A stretch of DNA of 64,000 nucleotides from an uncultured Paracoccaceae bacterium (lineage in GTDB: Bacteria > Pseudomonadota > Alphaproteobacteria > Rhodobacterales > Rhodobacteraceae): assembly GCA_937916485.1 (NCBI GenBank), contig CALFSV010000118.1, forward strand, positions 1 to 64,000, given 5' to 3'. Positions within the stretch are counted from its first letter, which is position 1, and every line of letters starts with the position of its first letter. Under the pieces are notes generated by a model. It saw only the letters and a program-made list of their open reading frames with translations. It was not told the origin of the DNA and ran no database searches. A program made the translations under genes and the position numbers. This document shows positions 9,144 through 18,918 of the stretch, piece after piece.

Positions 9144-10606
9144 TGCGCCTTTCGAACGACACACTAACCCAACTTCCCGACGACATCCGCAGACCGCGCT
9201 ACGACCGTTCGGCGCTGACGCCGGGGATCGTTCATATCGGTCTGGGCAATTTCCACCGGGCCCATCAGGCCTGGTATCTGCACCGTCTGTTCGACGAAGG
9301 GTTCAACCACGACTGGGCGATCATCGGGGCCGGAGTACGGCCCGGCGATGCCCTTCAGCGCGAGAGGCTGTTGGCGCAAGACTGCCTGAACACGCTGATT
9401 GAACTAGACCCTTCGGGCAAATCGGCCGAGGTGACGGGCGCGATGATCGACTTTCTGCCCGTCGAAGAGGGCAACGCCGCGCTGATCCGCCAGATGGCCG
9501 ATCCGGCCATTCGCATCGTGTCGCTGACCGTGACCGAAGGCGGCTACTACCTTGACCCGACGGGGGGCGGCTTTAATGCAACCCATCCCGATATCCTGCA
9601 CGACGTCGCCAACCCCGGCGTGCCGGGGACCGCGTTCGGGGCAATGGTCGCCGCCCTGAAACTGCGCCGGGACAATGGCATCGGGCCGTTCACCTGCCAA
9701 AGCTGCGACAACCTGCAGGGCAATGGCCATGTGCTGCGCCAGACCGTCGTTGGTCTTGCCCGGCTGTCGGACCCGGCCCTTGCCGATTGGATCGAGGCAG
9801 AGTGCACCTTTCCGAACTCGATGGTCGACTGCATCGTTCCGGCCACCGGCCCGAACGAGCTTGCCCTTGTCCGAACATTCGGGATCGACGATCAGGCCCC
9901 CGTCACCCACGAGAACTTTCGTCAATGGGTGATCGAGGACGCTTTTTGTGCCGGTCGTCCCGACTGGGACCGGGTTGGCGCCGAGCTGACTGACGATGTC
10001 CACGCCTTTGAGGCGATGAAGATCCGCATCCTGAACGGTGGCCATCAGGTTATTGCCAATGCAGGCGAAATGCTGGGGGTTGAAACGATTTCGGGCTGTA
10101 TGGATCATCCCTTGATCGAGGCCCTGTTCCGCAAGGTCGAGGACGAAGAGATCGCCCCCCATGTCGGCCCGGTCCCCGGCATGACACCCGCAAATTACGT
10201 CGCGCTGATCGGGCGGCGGTTTTCCAACCCTTCGATCGTCGACACCACGCGTCGGGTGGCCTTTGACGGGTCGTCCCGGCATCCGGGCTTTGTCCTGCCG
10301 GTCATCCGCGATGGTCTGGCGGCAGGCACCTCTGTCGAGGGGCTGGCGCTGGTCGAGGCGATCTGGGCCCGGATGTGTGCCGGCACGCGGGACGACGGGT
10401 CGGTGATCCATCCCAACGACCCCTATTGGGACGATCTGAAAGGTGCCGCACTTGCCGGGCGGGACGATCCGCAGGCATGGCTGGCGCAGCGCCACATCTA
10501 CGGGGACCTTGCCGACAATCCGGTCTTTGCAACGGCGTTTGGCCGCTGGCTTGGCCAGATCTGGACGCAGGGCTGTGCCGCAGCGCTTGCCACCTACGTT
10601 CAGTAA
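9143..10606 (+). CDS. mtlK: Mannitol 2-dehydrogenase
   Basis: 487-residue cytoplasmic enzyme of the polyol-specific long-chain dehydrogenase family, expected to oxidise D-mannitol to D-fructose with NAD. Seen: the N-terminal nucleotide-binding phrase HIGLGNFHRAHQ, the IRIVSLTVTEGGYY strand, the SCDNLQGNG segment, and the catalytic Lys-containing KIRILNGGHQ region. I chose the ATG at 9143 because it forms a TGATG junction with the smoS stop; an in-frame ATG at 9131 would add four residues. It is paralogous to UxuB at 17467-18918. Confidence 0.9.
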   Translation: MRLSNDTLTQLPDDIRRPRYDRSALTPGIVHIGLGNFHRAHQAWYLHRLFDEGFNHDWAIIGAGVRPGDALQRERLLAQDCLNTLIELDPSGKSAEVTGAMIDFLPVEEGNAALIRQMADPAIRIVSLTVTEGGYYLDPTGGGFNATHPDILHDVANPGVPGTAFGAMVAALKLRRDNGIGPFTCQSCDNLQGNGHVLRQTVVGLARLSDPALADWIEAECTFPNSMVDCIVPATGPNELALVRTFGIDDQAPVTHENFRQWVIEDAFCAGRPDWDRVGAELTDDVHAFEAMKIRILNGGHQVIANAGEMLGVETISGCMDHPLIEALFRKVEDEEIAPHVGPVPGMTPANYVALIGRRFSNPSIVDTTRRVAFDGSSRHPGFVLPVIRDGLAAGTSVEGLALVEAIWARMCAGTRDDGSVIHPNDPYWDDLKGAALAGRDDPQAWLAQRHIYGDLADNPVFATAFGRWLGQIWTQGCAAALATYVQ

Positions 10607-10620
10607 CGCGGGCGGGCTTA

Positions 10621-10634
10621 GGGGCGCGCGCCCC
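10621..10634. terminator. GC palindrome between convergent mtlK and glycosyltransferase genes
   Basis: GGGGCGCGCGCCCC is a perfect 14-base palindrome in the 30-base gap where two genes converge. It could fold into a short stem on either transcript and act as a bidirectional terminator, but there is no T-run on either side. Low confidence. Confidence 0.35.
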
Positions 10635-10636
10635 GA

Positions 10637-11485
10637 CTAAGGGGCCGCGCCCTTGATCAGGCCATCGGGGGTCCAGCTGCGCCCAGACTTGCGCACCTCG
10701 ATGATCCGCTGCCGGTTCTCACGGACCCTGTCGGCATGCACGTAGCCACGGGCATGGTCGAGATGGACCAAGGGGGCCGTGAATCGAAGGTGCCGCCCGC
10801 GGATGCCGGAGTTGGCAAGACGAATGCCAAACTCCTTGTCCTCGCCGCCATACTTCATCCGTTCGTCAAAGCCGTTCACCGCAACAATCGCGTCGCGATA
10901 GGCCGAAGCGTTGCACCCGCTCCAGGTTCGGCGAACGGGCGAGGCGACTTCAAGCGCAGAGAGCAGGGGTCTGGGCAAGGGCATCGCCTTGAGCCGAGTG
11001 GTCATCCGGTCAAAGGTTCCGTGGGCCCCCAGCCAGTCGCGGCCAAAGACGCGTCCGGTGGTGACGTCCTCTTCGGTGACGCTTGCCGTGGCCTCGGACG
11101 TCAGGCGGATCAGGCTGCCGCAGGCGTAGCGGCGGGGGCCCGAAAGCTCTACATGCCGGGCGACAAAGCAGGGATGCATCATGCAATCCCCATCGGTAAA
11201 GATCATCAGATCGGCGTCCGAGGTCGCGACGGCCCGGTTCAGAATGGCGTTCTTTTCAAACCCGCGATCCTCGTGCCAGACGTGGCGCAGGGGTAGGGCA
11301 GGATGCTCGGCCTGTATCCGGTCAATCGCCGCCCGCGTTTCGGGGCCAGAGCCATCGTCGGCAATGCAGATGCTGTCGGGAGGGCAGGTCTGGCGAAGCG
11401 TCGACAGCAGAGTCAGCCGCAGGGCATGGGGGGAGTTGTAGGTAGATATAACAAGCTCTGTTCGCATGCCGGTCTCTTCAGACAT
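10637..11485 (-). CDS. Glycosyltransferase family 2 protein
   Basis: 282-residue GT-A fold glycosyltransferase. The N-terminal VISTYNSPHALRLTL strand-helix, the ADDGSG nucleotide-sugar loop and the metal-binding FTDGDC motif near residue 88 are clear; the second half has the WSGCNASAYRDAI and GGEDKEFGIRL segments of the galactosyltransferase-C domain. It should transfer a sugar to an envelope glycan or lipid. I chose the ATG at 11485, which has a GGAGG site ten bases upstream; a TTG at 11503 is possible. It stands alone, diverging from the sulfatase gene. Confidence 0.8.
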   Translation of the reverse strand: MSEETGMRTELVISTYNSPHALRLTLLSTLRQTCPPDSICIADDGSGPETRAAIDRIQAEHPALPLRHVWHEDRGFEKNAILNRAVATSDADLMIFTDGDCMMHPCFVARHVELSGPRRYACGSLIRLTSEATASVTEEDVTTGRVFGRDWLGAHGTFDRMTTRLKAMPLPRPLLSALEVASPVRRTWSGCNASAYRDAIVAVNGFDERMKYGGEDKEFGIRLANSGIRGRHLRFTAPLVHLDHARGYVHADRVRENRQRIIEVRKSGRSWTPDGLIKGAAP

Positions 11486-11680
11486 CCTCAGGAATACCTC
11501 CAACGCTCTATCCTAGTTTGCTGGCCCCAAAAACCCAAAGAGTGGCCGTTGACGCGCAAAGCTTTTTTGGGCCCACCCGAAGGGCAAGCGTCCCGGTCAG
11601 GCCAAAAAGGGTTTGAAGGGGCCAGTGCCCCGCCCTAGGGTCGACAAACCGGGCTTCTGGGCGACACATCGGGGGGACAC

Positions 11681-13345
11681 ATGTTGAACATCCTTTTCAT
11701 CATGTATGACCAGTTGCGGTTCGACTACCTCGGCTGCGCCGGTCATACGCACCTTGAGACCCCGAATTTTGACCGGGTCGCCGCCATGGGTGTGCGGTTC
11801 ACCAATGCCTACTCCCAGTCGCCGGTCTGCGGGGCCAGCCGGATGAGCTTTTACACCGGTCGCTATGTGTCGTCCCATGGGGCGCAATGGAACGGCTATC
11901 CCCTGCGTGTGGGCGAACATACTTTGGGCGACCATCTGCGCGCCGCTGGCATGGACTGCTGGCTGATCGGCAAGACCCATATGAAGGTGGATGCCGAAGG
12001 GATGGCCCGCCTTGGCCTTGCCCCAGACAGCGTCATCGGGGCGCGGCAGGCCGAATGCGGCTTTGACGTCTGGGTCCGGGATGACGGGCTGTGGGGCGAG
12101 GGGCCGGACGGGTTCTATGACCAAAAGCGGTCGCCCTATAACGAGTACCTGAAATCAAAGGGTTATGAGGGCAACAACCCCTGGGCCGATTTCGCCAATG
12201 CCGGGGTCGAGGATGGCCAGATCGCAAGCGGCTGGATGTTCAAGAACGCCGACAAGCCCGCCAATATCCACGAAGAGGACAGCGAAACCCCGTGGCTGAC
12301 GTCAGAGGCGATCCGCTTCATGACCGAGGCGGCAGCCCCCTGGTGCACCCATGTCAGCTATATCAAGCCGCATTGGCCCTACATCGTCCCGGCCCCCTAT
12401 CATGCGATGTATGGCCCGGCCCATGTCGCGCCCGCCATCTGCCACCCGGTAGAGCAGGTGGACCCCCATCCCGTCTATGGTGCCTTTATGGGAAACAAGA
12501 TTGCCGCCGCGTTCCAGCAAGAGGCCGTGCGCCAGAAGGTGATCCCCGCCTATATGGGCCTGATCCGGCAATGTGATGATCAGCTTGGCCGCATCCTCGA
12601 CCACCTTGAGGCTACGGGCCAGATTGGTGACACGATGATCGTGCTGACCTCGGATCATGGCGACTACCTTGGGGACCATTGGTTGGGCGAAAAGGATCTG
12701 TTTCACGAACCTTCCGTAAAGGTCCCGCTGATCATCTACGATCCAAGGGCCGAGGCCGACACTACCCGGGGCACCACCTGCGATGCCTTGGTCGAGGCGA
12801 TTGATCTGGCCCCCACCTTTGTCGAGGCGGCAGGGGGCGCGGTGCCCAACCACATCCTCGAAGGACGCAGCCTGAACCCCTGGTTGCACGGTGCCGTGCC
12901 TGATTGGCGCGAGGTGGTGATCAGCGAATACGACTATTCCCTGACCCCGATGCGCGATGCCCTGGGGGTGTCCAATGCCGATGCCCGTCTGTTCATGGTC
13001 TTTGACGGGCGGTTCAAGCTGATCCATGCCGAAGGCGGGTTTCGCCCCATGCTGTTCGACCTTGCCACCGACCCGAACGAATATGTCGATCTGGCCAAGG
13101 CGGGCAGCCATGCCGATGATAATGCGCGGCTTTATGACCATCTGGCCAAATGGGGCCGGCGCATGTCGCAACGGGTGACGGTTTCGGACGACCAGCTTGC
13201 CGCTCGGAGGAAGGGATCGGATCGTGTCGGGATCCTGCCGTTCCTGGTGGACGGATCCGAGGTGCCGGAGGCGCTGACAGCAAGGTATCGTGGACCGGTT
13301 CGGAACGTGCACGCAGGGACCAAACCCGGGGCCAAGAAGACCTAG
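11681..13345 (+). CDS. Sulfatase / phosphonate monoester hydrolase-like enzyme
   Basis: 554-residue alkaline-phosphatase-superfamily hydrolase. The N-terminal metal site begins at Asp10; the nucleophile motif reads CGASR (Cys50-Arg54) followed by MSFYTGRY, so Cys50 is expected to become formylglycine. Later motifs are SYIKPHWPY, the metal-binding TSDHGDYLGDH, and DLATDPNEYVDL. The overall pattern, including APYHAMY and MGLIRQCDDQLGRILD, resembles rhizobial phosphonate monoester hydrolase/arylsulfatase more closely than polysaccharide sulfatases. No signal peptide, so cytoplasmic. The third position of the motif is Ala rather than Pro. No maturase gene is in the window. Substrate unknown. Confidence 0.85.
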   Translation: MLNILFIMYDQLRFDYLGCAGHTHLETPNFDRVAAMGVRFTNAYSQSPVCGASRMSFYTGRYVSSHGAQWNGYPLRVGEHTLGDHLRAAGMDCWLIGKTHMKVDAEGMARLGLAPDSVIGARQAECGFDVWVRDDGLWGEGPDGFYDQKRSPYNEYLKSKGYEGNNPWADFANAGVEDGQIASGWMFKNADKPANIHEEDSETPWLTSEAIRFMTEAAAPWCTHVSYIKPHWPYIVPAPYHAMYGPAHVAPAICHPVEQVDPHPVYGAFMGNKIAAAFQQEAVRQKVIPAYMGLIRQCDDQLGRILDHLEATGQIGDTMIVLTSDHGDYLGDHWLGEKDLFHEPSVKVPLIIYDPRAEADTTRGTTCDALVEAIDLAPTFVEAAGGAVPNHILEGRSLNPWLHGAVPDWREVVISEYDYSLTPMRDALGVSNADARLFMVFDGRFKLIHAEGGFRPMLFDLATDPNEYVDLAKAGSHADDNARLYDHLAKWGRRMSQRVTVSDDQLAARRKGSDRVGILPFLVDGSEVPEALTARYRGPVRNVHAGTKPGAKKT

Positions 13346-13432
13346 CCGGACCTCACCCGCCTTGCAGACCCGACCCCGCAAGGGCAGACTTCCCCGAATG
13401 CGCCGTATGGGGGCGGCAAGAAAGGGGACGTC

Positions 13433-14365
13433 ATGGGGCAAATGCTGGATGGCCGCTGGGTGGACGACGCCGCACTTGGCGTTATCAGAGCTGACGGCAG
13501 CTGGACCCGCGCGCCAAGCATCATTCGCCACCAGATCGGTGAGGAGGCGGAGTTTCCCGCGGTTCCCGGCCGCTACCGCCTTTATGCCGCCTGGAACTGT
13601 CCTTGGGCGCATAGGGTTCTGCTGACCCGGGCCCTCCTTGGTCTGGGTGACGCGATCCCGGTGTCCTTTGTCGCCCCGGCGCGGACGGATCAGGGGTGGG
13701 TTTTTGACCGGGCCACCGGCTACACTGACGATTTGCTGGGCAAGGCAGCCTTGCATGAGGTCTATGCGGCAGGGGATCCCGAATACACCGGCCGGGTTAC
13801 GGTTCCCTTGGTCTATGACACCGTAACTGGCACCTTGGTGTCGAATGAATCCGCCGATCTTGTCCGCATGTTGCCAACAGCCTTTGCCGGGGTGGCCCGC
13901 AGACCGCTGGACCTTTACCCACTGGCACTACGGCCCGAGATCGACCGTTGGAACGACCAGATTCACGCCAAGCTCAACAACGGCGTCTACCGCGCCGGTT
14001 TCGCCGAAAGCCAGTCGGCCTATGACAGTGCAGTCGAAGAGGTGTTCGCAACTCTCGACGCGATAGAAGACAGGTTGTCGCAAAGCCCCTATCTTGCGGG
14101 CGATCAGCTGACCGAGGCTGACGTCAGGCTGTTTCCCACGCTCGCCCGCTTTGACGTGGCCTATTACATCGCCTTCAAATGCTGCCGCAGACGGATCACC
14201 GACTACCCCCACGTCTGGCACTATGCCCGCGAGTTCTATGCCCTGCCGGGGGTGGCGGACACGGTCAGGTTCGACATTTACCGGAGGGGCTATTTCTCAC
14301 GCTCGGACAAGCGCAATCCGCTGGGGATTGTTCCCACGGCGCCCGCCATCGACTGGTCCCTTTGA
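13433..14365 (+). CDS. Glutathione S-transferase family protein, glutathionyl-hydroquinone reductase type
   Basis: 310-residue soluble enzyme of the omega-like/Xi GST class (YqjG/ECM4). The thioredoxin-fold active site is AAWNCPWAHR with Cys near residue 60; the conserved VPLVYD cis-proline segment and NESADLVRML glutathione-binding Ser follow near 122-145, then an all-helical C-terminal half. Such enzymes reduce glutathionyl-hydroquinones. It lies between the sulfatase and the uronate operon with gaps of 87 and 86 bases and no evident tie to either. Confidence 0.85.
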   Translation: MGQMLDGRWVDDAALGVIRADGSWTRAPSIIRHQIGEEAEFPAVPGRYRLYAAWNCPWAHRVLLTRALLGLGDAIPVSFVAPARTDQGWVFDRATGYTDDLLGKAALHEVYAAGDPEYTGRVTVPLVYDTVTGTLVSNESADLVRMLPTAFAGVARRPLDLYPLALRPEIDRWNDQIHAKLNNGVYRAGFAESQSAYDSAVEEVFATLDAIEDRLSQSPYLAGDQLTEADVRLFPTLARFDVAYYIAFKCCRRRITDYPHVWHYAREFYALPGVADTVRFDIYRRGYFSRSDKRNPLGIVPTAPAIDWSL

Positions 14366-14451
14366 CCCCGAGGGCGATAGACATGCCCGGACCGCTCGCC
14401 TATCACTTTGACCCAAGGGTTTGATCGCAGACGACCGCCAGGGAGGGCGCC

Positions 14452-15858
14452 ATGTATCGGTTGGACGAAGACCGGCTTTTCCCGATGGAGGGACGGGCCC
14501 GCGATCTTGCGCGGGCGCTCTATGCCTCTGTGCGCGATCTGCCCATCCTTAGCCCGCATGGCCACACCGACCCCCGCTGGTTTGCCGAAAACGCGGCCTT
14601 TGCGGACCCGGCCCAGCTGTTTGTAACCCCGGATCACTACGTGTTTCGGATGCTGCAATCGCAAGGCGTGCCACTCGAGGACCTTGGCGTTCCGCGCGCC
14701 GATGGCGGCGCGATCGAGGCCGACCCGCGCAAGATCTGGCGGCTGTTTGCCAGCCATTACCACCTGTTCCGGGGCACGCCCTCGCGGCTCTGGCTTGACC
14801 ACGCGTTTCAAGAGGTGTTCGGCGTGACCGAGCGGCTGTCGGCCCAGACGGCGGACGCCATCTATGACCAGATCGCGGGTTGTCTTTCCCAACCCGACTA
14901 CCGGCCCCGCGCGTTGTTCGACCGGTTCGGGATCGAGGCGATTGCCACAACCGAAAGCCCGCTTGATGACCTGCGCTGGCACCGGATGATCCGGGACAGC
15001 GATTGGGACGGACGGGTGCTGACCGCTTATCGGCCTGACGTGGTGGTTGACCCTGAAGGTGCCGATTTTGCCCGCAATGTCGAACAGCTCGGCGCCCTCA
15101 CCGGCGAGGATGCCACGACATGGACCGGATACCTTGCCGCTCATCGCATCCGGCGGGCCTATTTCAAGACGTTCGGGGCCACCTCCACCGATCATGGCCA
15201 CGCCACCGCCCGGACCGAGGACTTGCCACGGGACGAGGCTGCGGCCCTGTTCGACAAGGCCCTGCGTGGGCTGTGCACATCGCAAGAGGCCGACGCCTTT
15301 CGTGGCCAGATGCTGACCGAAATGGCCCGGATGAGCCTTGATGACGGCCTTGTCCTGCAAATCCATCCGGGCAGCTATCGCAACCATTCCCGCGCCACGC
15401 TCGAAACCTTTGGGCGGGACAAGGGCTATGATATTCCGATGCGGACCGACTATGTCCACGCCCTCAAACCGTTGTTAGATGCGGTGGGTACACGGGCAGA
15501 CCTGACGGTGATCCTGTTTACCCTGGACGAGACCGCCTACGCCCGCGAGCTTGCCCCCCTTGCCGGGGTCTACCCCGCCCTGCGCCTTGGCCCTGCCTGG
15601 TGGTTCTATGACAGCCCCGAAGGGATGCGCCGCTTTCGCGAGATGACGACCGAGACGGCAGGTTTCTACAACACTGTCGGGTTCAACGACGACACCCGCG
15701 CCTTCTGCTCGATCCCCGCCCGCCACGATGTGGCCCGGCGGGTGGATAGCGGATACCTTGCCACCCTTGTGGCCAGTGGCCGACTGGCCGAGGATGAGGC
15801 TTTCGAGGTCGCCCACGACCTGACTTACCGTTTGGCGAAAGAGGCTTACAGGCTTTAG
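14452..15858 (+). CDS. uxaC: Glucuronate isomerase
   Basis: 468-residue amidohydrolase-fold isomerase that converts D-glucuronate to D-fructuronate and D-galacturonate to D-tagaturonate. The metal-binding SPHGHTD motif (His36, His38) and TPDHYVFRML near 62 are visible, as are ESPLDDLRWHRMI and the C-terminal GFNDDTRAFCSIPARHDVARR segment. Length fits the family. It starts the uronate operon: kduI follows after 66 bases. A GGGAGGGC ribosome site precedes the ATG. Confidence 0.93.
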   Translation: MYRLDEDRLFPMEGRARDLARALYASVRDLPILSPHGHTDPRWFAENAAFADPAQLFVTPDHYVFRMLQSQGVPLEDLGVPRADGGAIEADPRKIWRLFASHYHLFRGTPSRLWLDHAFQEVFGVTERLSAQTADAIYDQIAGCLSQPDYRPRALFDRFGIEAIATTESPLDDLRWHRMIRDSDWDGRVLTAYRPDVVVDPEGADFARNVEQLGALTGEDATTWTGYLAAHRIRRAYFKTFGATSTDHGHATARTEDLPRDEAAALFDKALRGLCTSQEADAFRGQMLTEMARMSLDDGLVLQIHPGSYRNHSRATLETFGRDKGYDIPMRTDYVHALKPLLDAVGTRADLTVILFTLDETAYARELAPLAGVYPALRLGPAWWFYDSPEGMRRFREMTTETAGFYNTVGFNDDTRAFCSIPARHDVARRVDSGYLATLVASGRLAEDEAFEVAHDLTYRLAKEAYRL

Positions 15859-15924
15859 CCCACCCCAGCGACATCCGCGCGGCATCTGCCGCTTCCACGA
15901 CATTACCCCGAAAGGACCCCGCCC

Positions 15925-16749
15925 ATGCTGACCGTCGAGACCCGCCACGCCATTCACCCTGACCACGCCAAAGGGATGGACACCGCAGCATTGCGCCAGA
16001 ACTTTCTGGGGGAAGGGCTGTTTGCCGGGGGCGAGATCCGGTTGATCTATACTCATTACGACCGCTTTGTCCTTGGCGGGGCCGTGCCCGATGGGGCGCC
16101 GCTGACCCTTGACGTGGTGGACGAGACCCGGACCCCCACCTTCATGGACCGGCGCGAGATGGGCATTGTGAACATCGGGGGCACCGGCACCGTTTCGGCT
16201 GCGGGCACGGATCATGTGATGAACAAGGGCGATGTTCTCTATCTTGGAATGGGATCGGGCCCGGTGACCTTTGCGGGCGAGGGGCGGTTCTACATCACCT
16301 CAGCCCCGGCGCACCGGACCTGCCCAACCCGGCTGATCACGGTTAACGACGCCAAAGAGTTGAATATGGGCGAGCCTGCGACCTCGAACAAGCGCACGAT
16401 CCGGCAGTTCATCCACCCGCTGGTGATGGAAAGCTGCCAGTTGGTGCTGGGCTACACCACTCTGCACGACGGATCGGTCTGGAACACCATGCCGGCGCAT
16501 GTGCACGACCGGCGGATGGAGGCCTACCTATACTTTGGCATGACAGCCGAGGCCCGGGTCCTTCACCTGATGGGGGAACCGACCGAGACGCGGCATCTGT
16601 TCATTGCCAACGAACAGGCCGCGATTTCGCCGCCATGGTCGATCCACGCGGGTGCCGGTATCGGCGAATACACCTTTATCTGGGCGATGGCCGGGGACAA
16701 CGTGGACTATACCGACATGGACATGCTGCCCGCCGAGGCGCTGCTATGA
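15925..16749 (+). CDS. kduI: 5-dehydro-4-deoxy-D-glucuronate isomerase
   Basis: 274-residue cupin enzyme. It isomerises 5-keto-4-deoxyuronate (DKI), formed from unsaturated uronates released by polysaccharide lyases, to 3-deoxy-D-glycero-2,5-hexodiulosonate. The metal-binding signature PAHVHDRRMEAYLYF is near residues 190-205, with a further His near 235. The gene overlaps kduD by four bases (ATGA), so isomerase and next-step reductase are made together. Confidence 0.93.
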   Translation: MLTVETRHAIHPDHAKGMDTAALRQNFLGEGLFAGGEIRLIYTHYDRFVLGGAVPDGAPLTLDVVDETRTPTFMDRREMGIVNIGGTGTVSAAGTDHVMNKGDVLYLGMGSGPVTFAGEGRFYITSAPAHRTCPTRLITVNDAKELNMGEPATSNKRTIRQFIHPLVMESCQLVLGYTTLHDGSVWNTMPAHVHDRRMEAYLYFGMTAEARVLHLMGEPTETRHLFIANEQAAISPPWSIHAGAGIGEYTFIWAMAGDNVDYTDMDMLPAEALL

Positions 16750-17489
16750 GTGCGATTTTCTCTTTGACAGGTCGCAAGGCGCTGGTGACAGGGGCCAATG
16801 CCGGCATCGGGCAGGCTATCGCCATCGGTCTGGCCGAAGCAGGGGCAGAGGTTGTCTGCGCCGGTCGCCGCGCCAGCGACGAAACGGTGGCCGCGATCAC
16901 CGCCGCTGGTGGGACTGCATCCACCGTTCTGTGCGATTTCGCCGATCCGATGGCGGGGCAGGGCCTGTTTGCCGGGCAGGGGATCGACCTTCTGATCAAC
17001 AACGCAGGCATCATCCGGCGGGCGGATTCGCTTGATTTCTCGGAAGAGGATTGGGACGCGGTGATGGACGTGAACCTCAAGGCGCTGTTCTTCACCGCCC
17101 AGGCCTTTGCCCGCGAGATCGTGGCCCGCAAGGGGACGGGCCGGATCGTCAACGTCGCCTCGCTCCTGTCGTTTCAGGGGGGCATTCGGGTGCCATCCTA
17201 TACGGCCTCCAAGCATGGGGTGGCCGGGCTGACCAAGCTTTTGGCAAACGAATGGGCGCAAAAGGGCATCAACGTGAATGCCATTGCGCCCGGCTATATC
17301 GAAACAAGCAATACCGAAGCCCTGCGGGCCGATCCCAAGCGCAACGCCGAGCTGCTGTCGCGCATCCCCGCAGGCCGCTGGGGGCAGGCCGAGGATATTG
17401 CAGGGGCTGCCGTCTACCTTTGTGCGCCTGCGTCGAATTATGTGCATGGCACCCTGCTTAGCGTCGATGGAGGCTGGCTTGCCCGCTGA
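16746..17489 (+). CDS. kduD: 2-dehydro-3-deoxy-D-gluconate 5-dehydrogenase (SDR)
   Basis: 247-residue short-chain dehydrogenase that reduces 3-deoxy-hexodiulosonate to KDG. Motifs: TGANAGIG near residue 14, NNAG in LLINNAGII near 83, and the catalytic SYTASKHG near 149. Overlap with kduI fixes the start at 16746. The 3' end overlaps the uxuB start by 23 bases. The KduI-KduD pair implies growth on pectin-, alginate- or ulvan-type lyase products, though no lyase is present here. Confidence 0.92.
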   Translation: MSAIFSLTGRKALVTGANAGIGQAIAIGLAEAGAEVVCAGRRASDETVAAITAAGGTASTVLCDFADPMAGQGLFAGQGIDLLINNAGIIRRADSLDFSEEDWDAVMDVNLKALFFTAQAFAREIVARKGTGRIVNVASLLSFQGGIRVPSYTASKHGVAGLTKLLANEWAQKGINVNAIAPGYIETSNTEALRADPKRNAELLSRIPAGRWGQAEDIAGAAVYLCAPASNYVHGTLLSVDGGWLAR

Positions 17490-18918
17490 TCGCCTGACCC
17501 GCAGCGATGCCGCCCGGCCGGGGGTGGGTATTGTGCATCTGGGCCTCGGGGCATTCTTCCGGGGATTTGGGGCGGTCTATGTGGCCGATGCCATAACTGC
17601 TTCTGGTGGTGATTGGGGGATTGTCGGCGTGTCGCTCAAAAGCGCCGCCACCCGCGACGCGCTCGCTCCGCAGGACTTTGCCTATCAGGTCGTTTCCATG
17701 CGGCCCGAGGGCGAGACCCCGCGCGTCGTCGAGGTGCTTGAGGATGTGCGGGTAGCTCCCGAGGACCCCGAGGGGCTGCTGGCCCTGATGGCTGACCCGG
17801 CCATTCGGATCGTCTCGCTGACCGTGACCGAGAAGGGGTACTGCCACGAGCCGTCCACCGGGCGGCTGATGTTTGACCACCCCGACATTGTCCACGATCT
17901 GACCGCGCCGTTGCCCGTCTCTGCCCCCGGATTTCTGGTGCGGGCGCTGGATCGGAGGCGGCTCGCCGGGGTGCCCCCCTTCACGGTGCTGATCTGTGAC
18001 AACCTGCCTGAGAACGGCAAGATGCTGCGCGGCGTCGTGCTTGATCTGGCCCGTCGGATTGACCCGACCTTGGCCGACTGGATCGCGGCGGAGTGCCGGT
18101 TCCCCTCGACCATGGTCGACCGGATCACGCCTGCCACGACCACAGCCGACATCGACCGGCTGGCCAAAGCCACCGGGCATTTCGACGCCGCACCGGTGTT
18201 TTGCGAGCCGTTCCGGCAATGGGTGGTCGAGGATGACTTTGTCGGTGGCATCCGACCCGACCTTGCTGCTGCCGGGGTCGAGATGGTGCCCGATGTGACG
18301 CCATACGAACATATGAAGCTCAAGATGCTGAACGGCACCCATTCGGCGCTTGCCTATCTGGGATATCTTGGCGGGCATGAAACGATTTCAGACACCGTCG
18401 CCGACCCCGTCTTTGCCGGCTATGTCCGGGGCCTTTGGGCGGACGAGATCGCGCCCGCTGTCGATGCGCCCGAGGGGGTCAGCCTGACGGACTATGCCAC
18501 AGCCCTGTTCGACCGATATGCCAATCCGGCAATCCGGCACCGGACCTGGCAGATCGCGATGGATGGCAGCCAAAAACTGCCGCAAAGGATTTTGGGAACG
18601 CTTGAGACCAACTTTACCGCTGGTCGCCCGTCGCCCGGCCTCTGCCTCGCCGTCGCGGCCTGGATGCGCTACGTCGGCGGTGTGGACGAGGCGGGGCAAC
18701 CGATCGAGGTTAAGGACCCGATGGCAGTGGAACTGCGCAGGGTCTGTGACGCGACACCAACGCCCCAGGCGCGGGTCAAGGCGCTGCTTGGGCTGCCCCA
18801 GATTTTCCCCGAGGCGATTGCCAGCAAACTGGAGGGGCCTGTGACGACTGCAGCGACCCTCCTGTGGCAGGTCGGAGCGCGCAAAGCGGCAGCTCAAATG
18901 ACGGAGACATCGACATGA
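17467..18918 (+). CDS. uxuB: D-fructuronate reductase (mannitol dehydrogenase family)
   Basis: 483-residue polyol-specific long-chain dehydrogenase; converts D-fructuronate to D-mannonate with NADH. Seen: GIVHLGLGAFFRGFGAVYV nucleotide loop near residue 20, the IRIVSLTVTEKGYC strand, ICDNLPENGK, and the catalytic KLKMLNGTHSALAYLG region. The frame is open well upstream within kduD; the ATG at 17467 gives a normal-length N-terminus, and a TTG at 17479 is an alternative. Neighbours UxaC and UxuA decide fructuronate rather than tagaturonate or mannitol as substrate. Confidence 0.88.
   Translation: MEAGLPADRLTRSDAARPGVGIVHLGLGAFFRGFGAVYVADAITASGGDWGIVGVSLKSAATRDALAPQDFAYQVVSMRPEGETPRVVEVLEDVRVAPEDPEGLLALMADPAIRIVSLTVTEKGYCHEPSTGRLMFDHPDIVHDLTAPLPVSAPGFLVRALDRRRLAGVPPFTVLICDNLPENGKMLRGVVLDLARRIDPTLADWIAAECRFPSTMVDRITPATTTADIDRLAKATGHFDAAPVFCEPFRQWVVEDDFVGGIRPDLAAAGVEMVPDVTPYEHMKLKMLNGTHSALAYLGYLGGHETISDTVADPVFAGYVRGLWADEIAPAVDAPEGVSLTDYATALFDRYANPAIRHRTWQIAMDGSQKLPQRILGTLETNFTAGRPSPGLCLAVAAWMRYVGGVDEAGQPIEVKDPMAVELRRVCDATPTPQARVKALLGLPQIFPEAIASKLEGPVTTAATLLWQVGARKAAAQMTETST

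Noticed and set aside
12302..13756. 484-codon minus-strand frame across the sulfatase and GST genes
   Set aside because: It spans two well-supported plus-strand genes and their gap, with no recognisable family; typical high-GC antisense frame.
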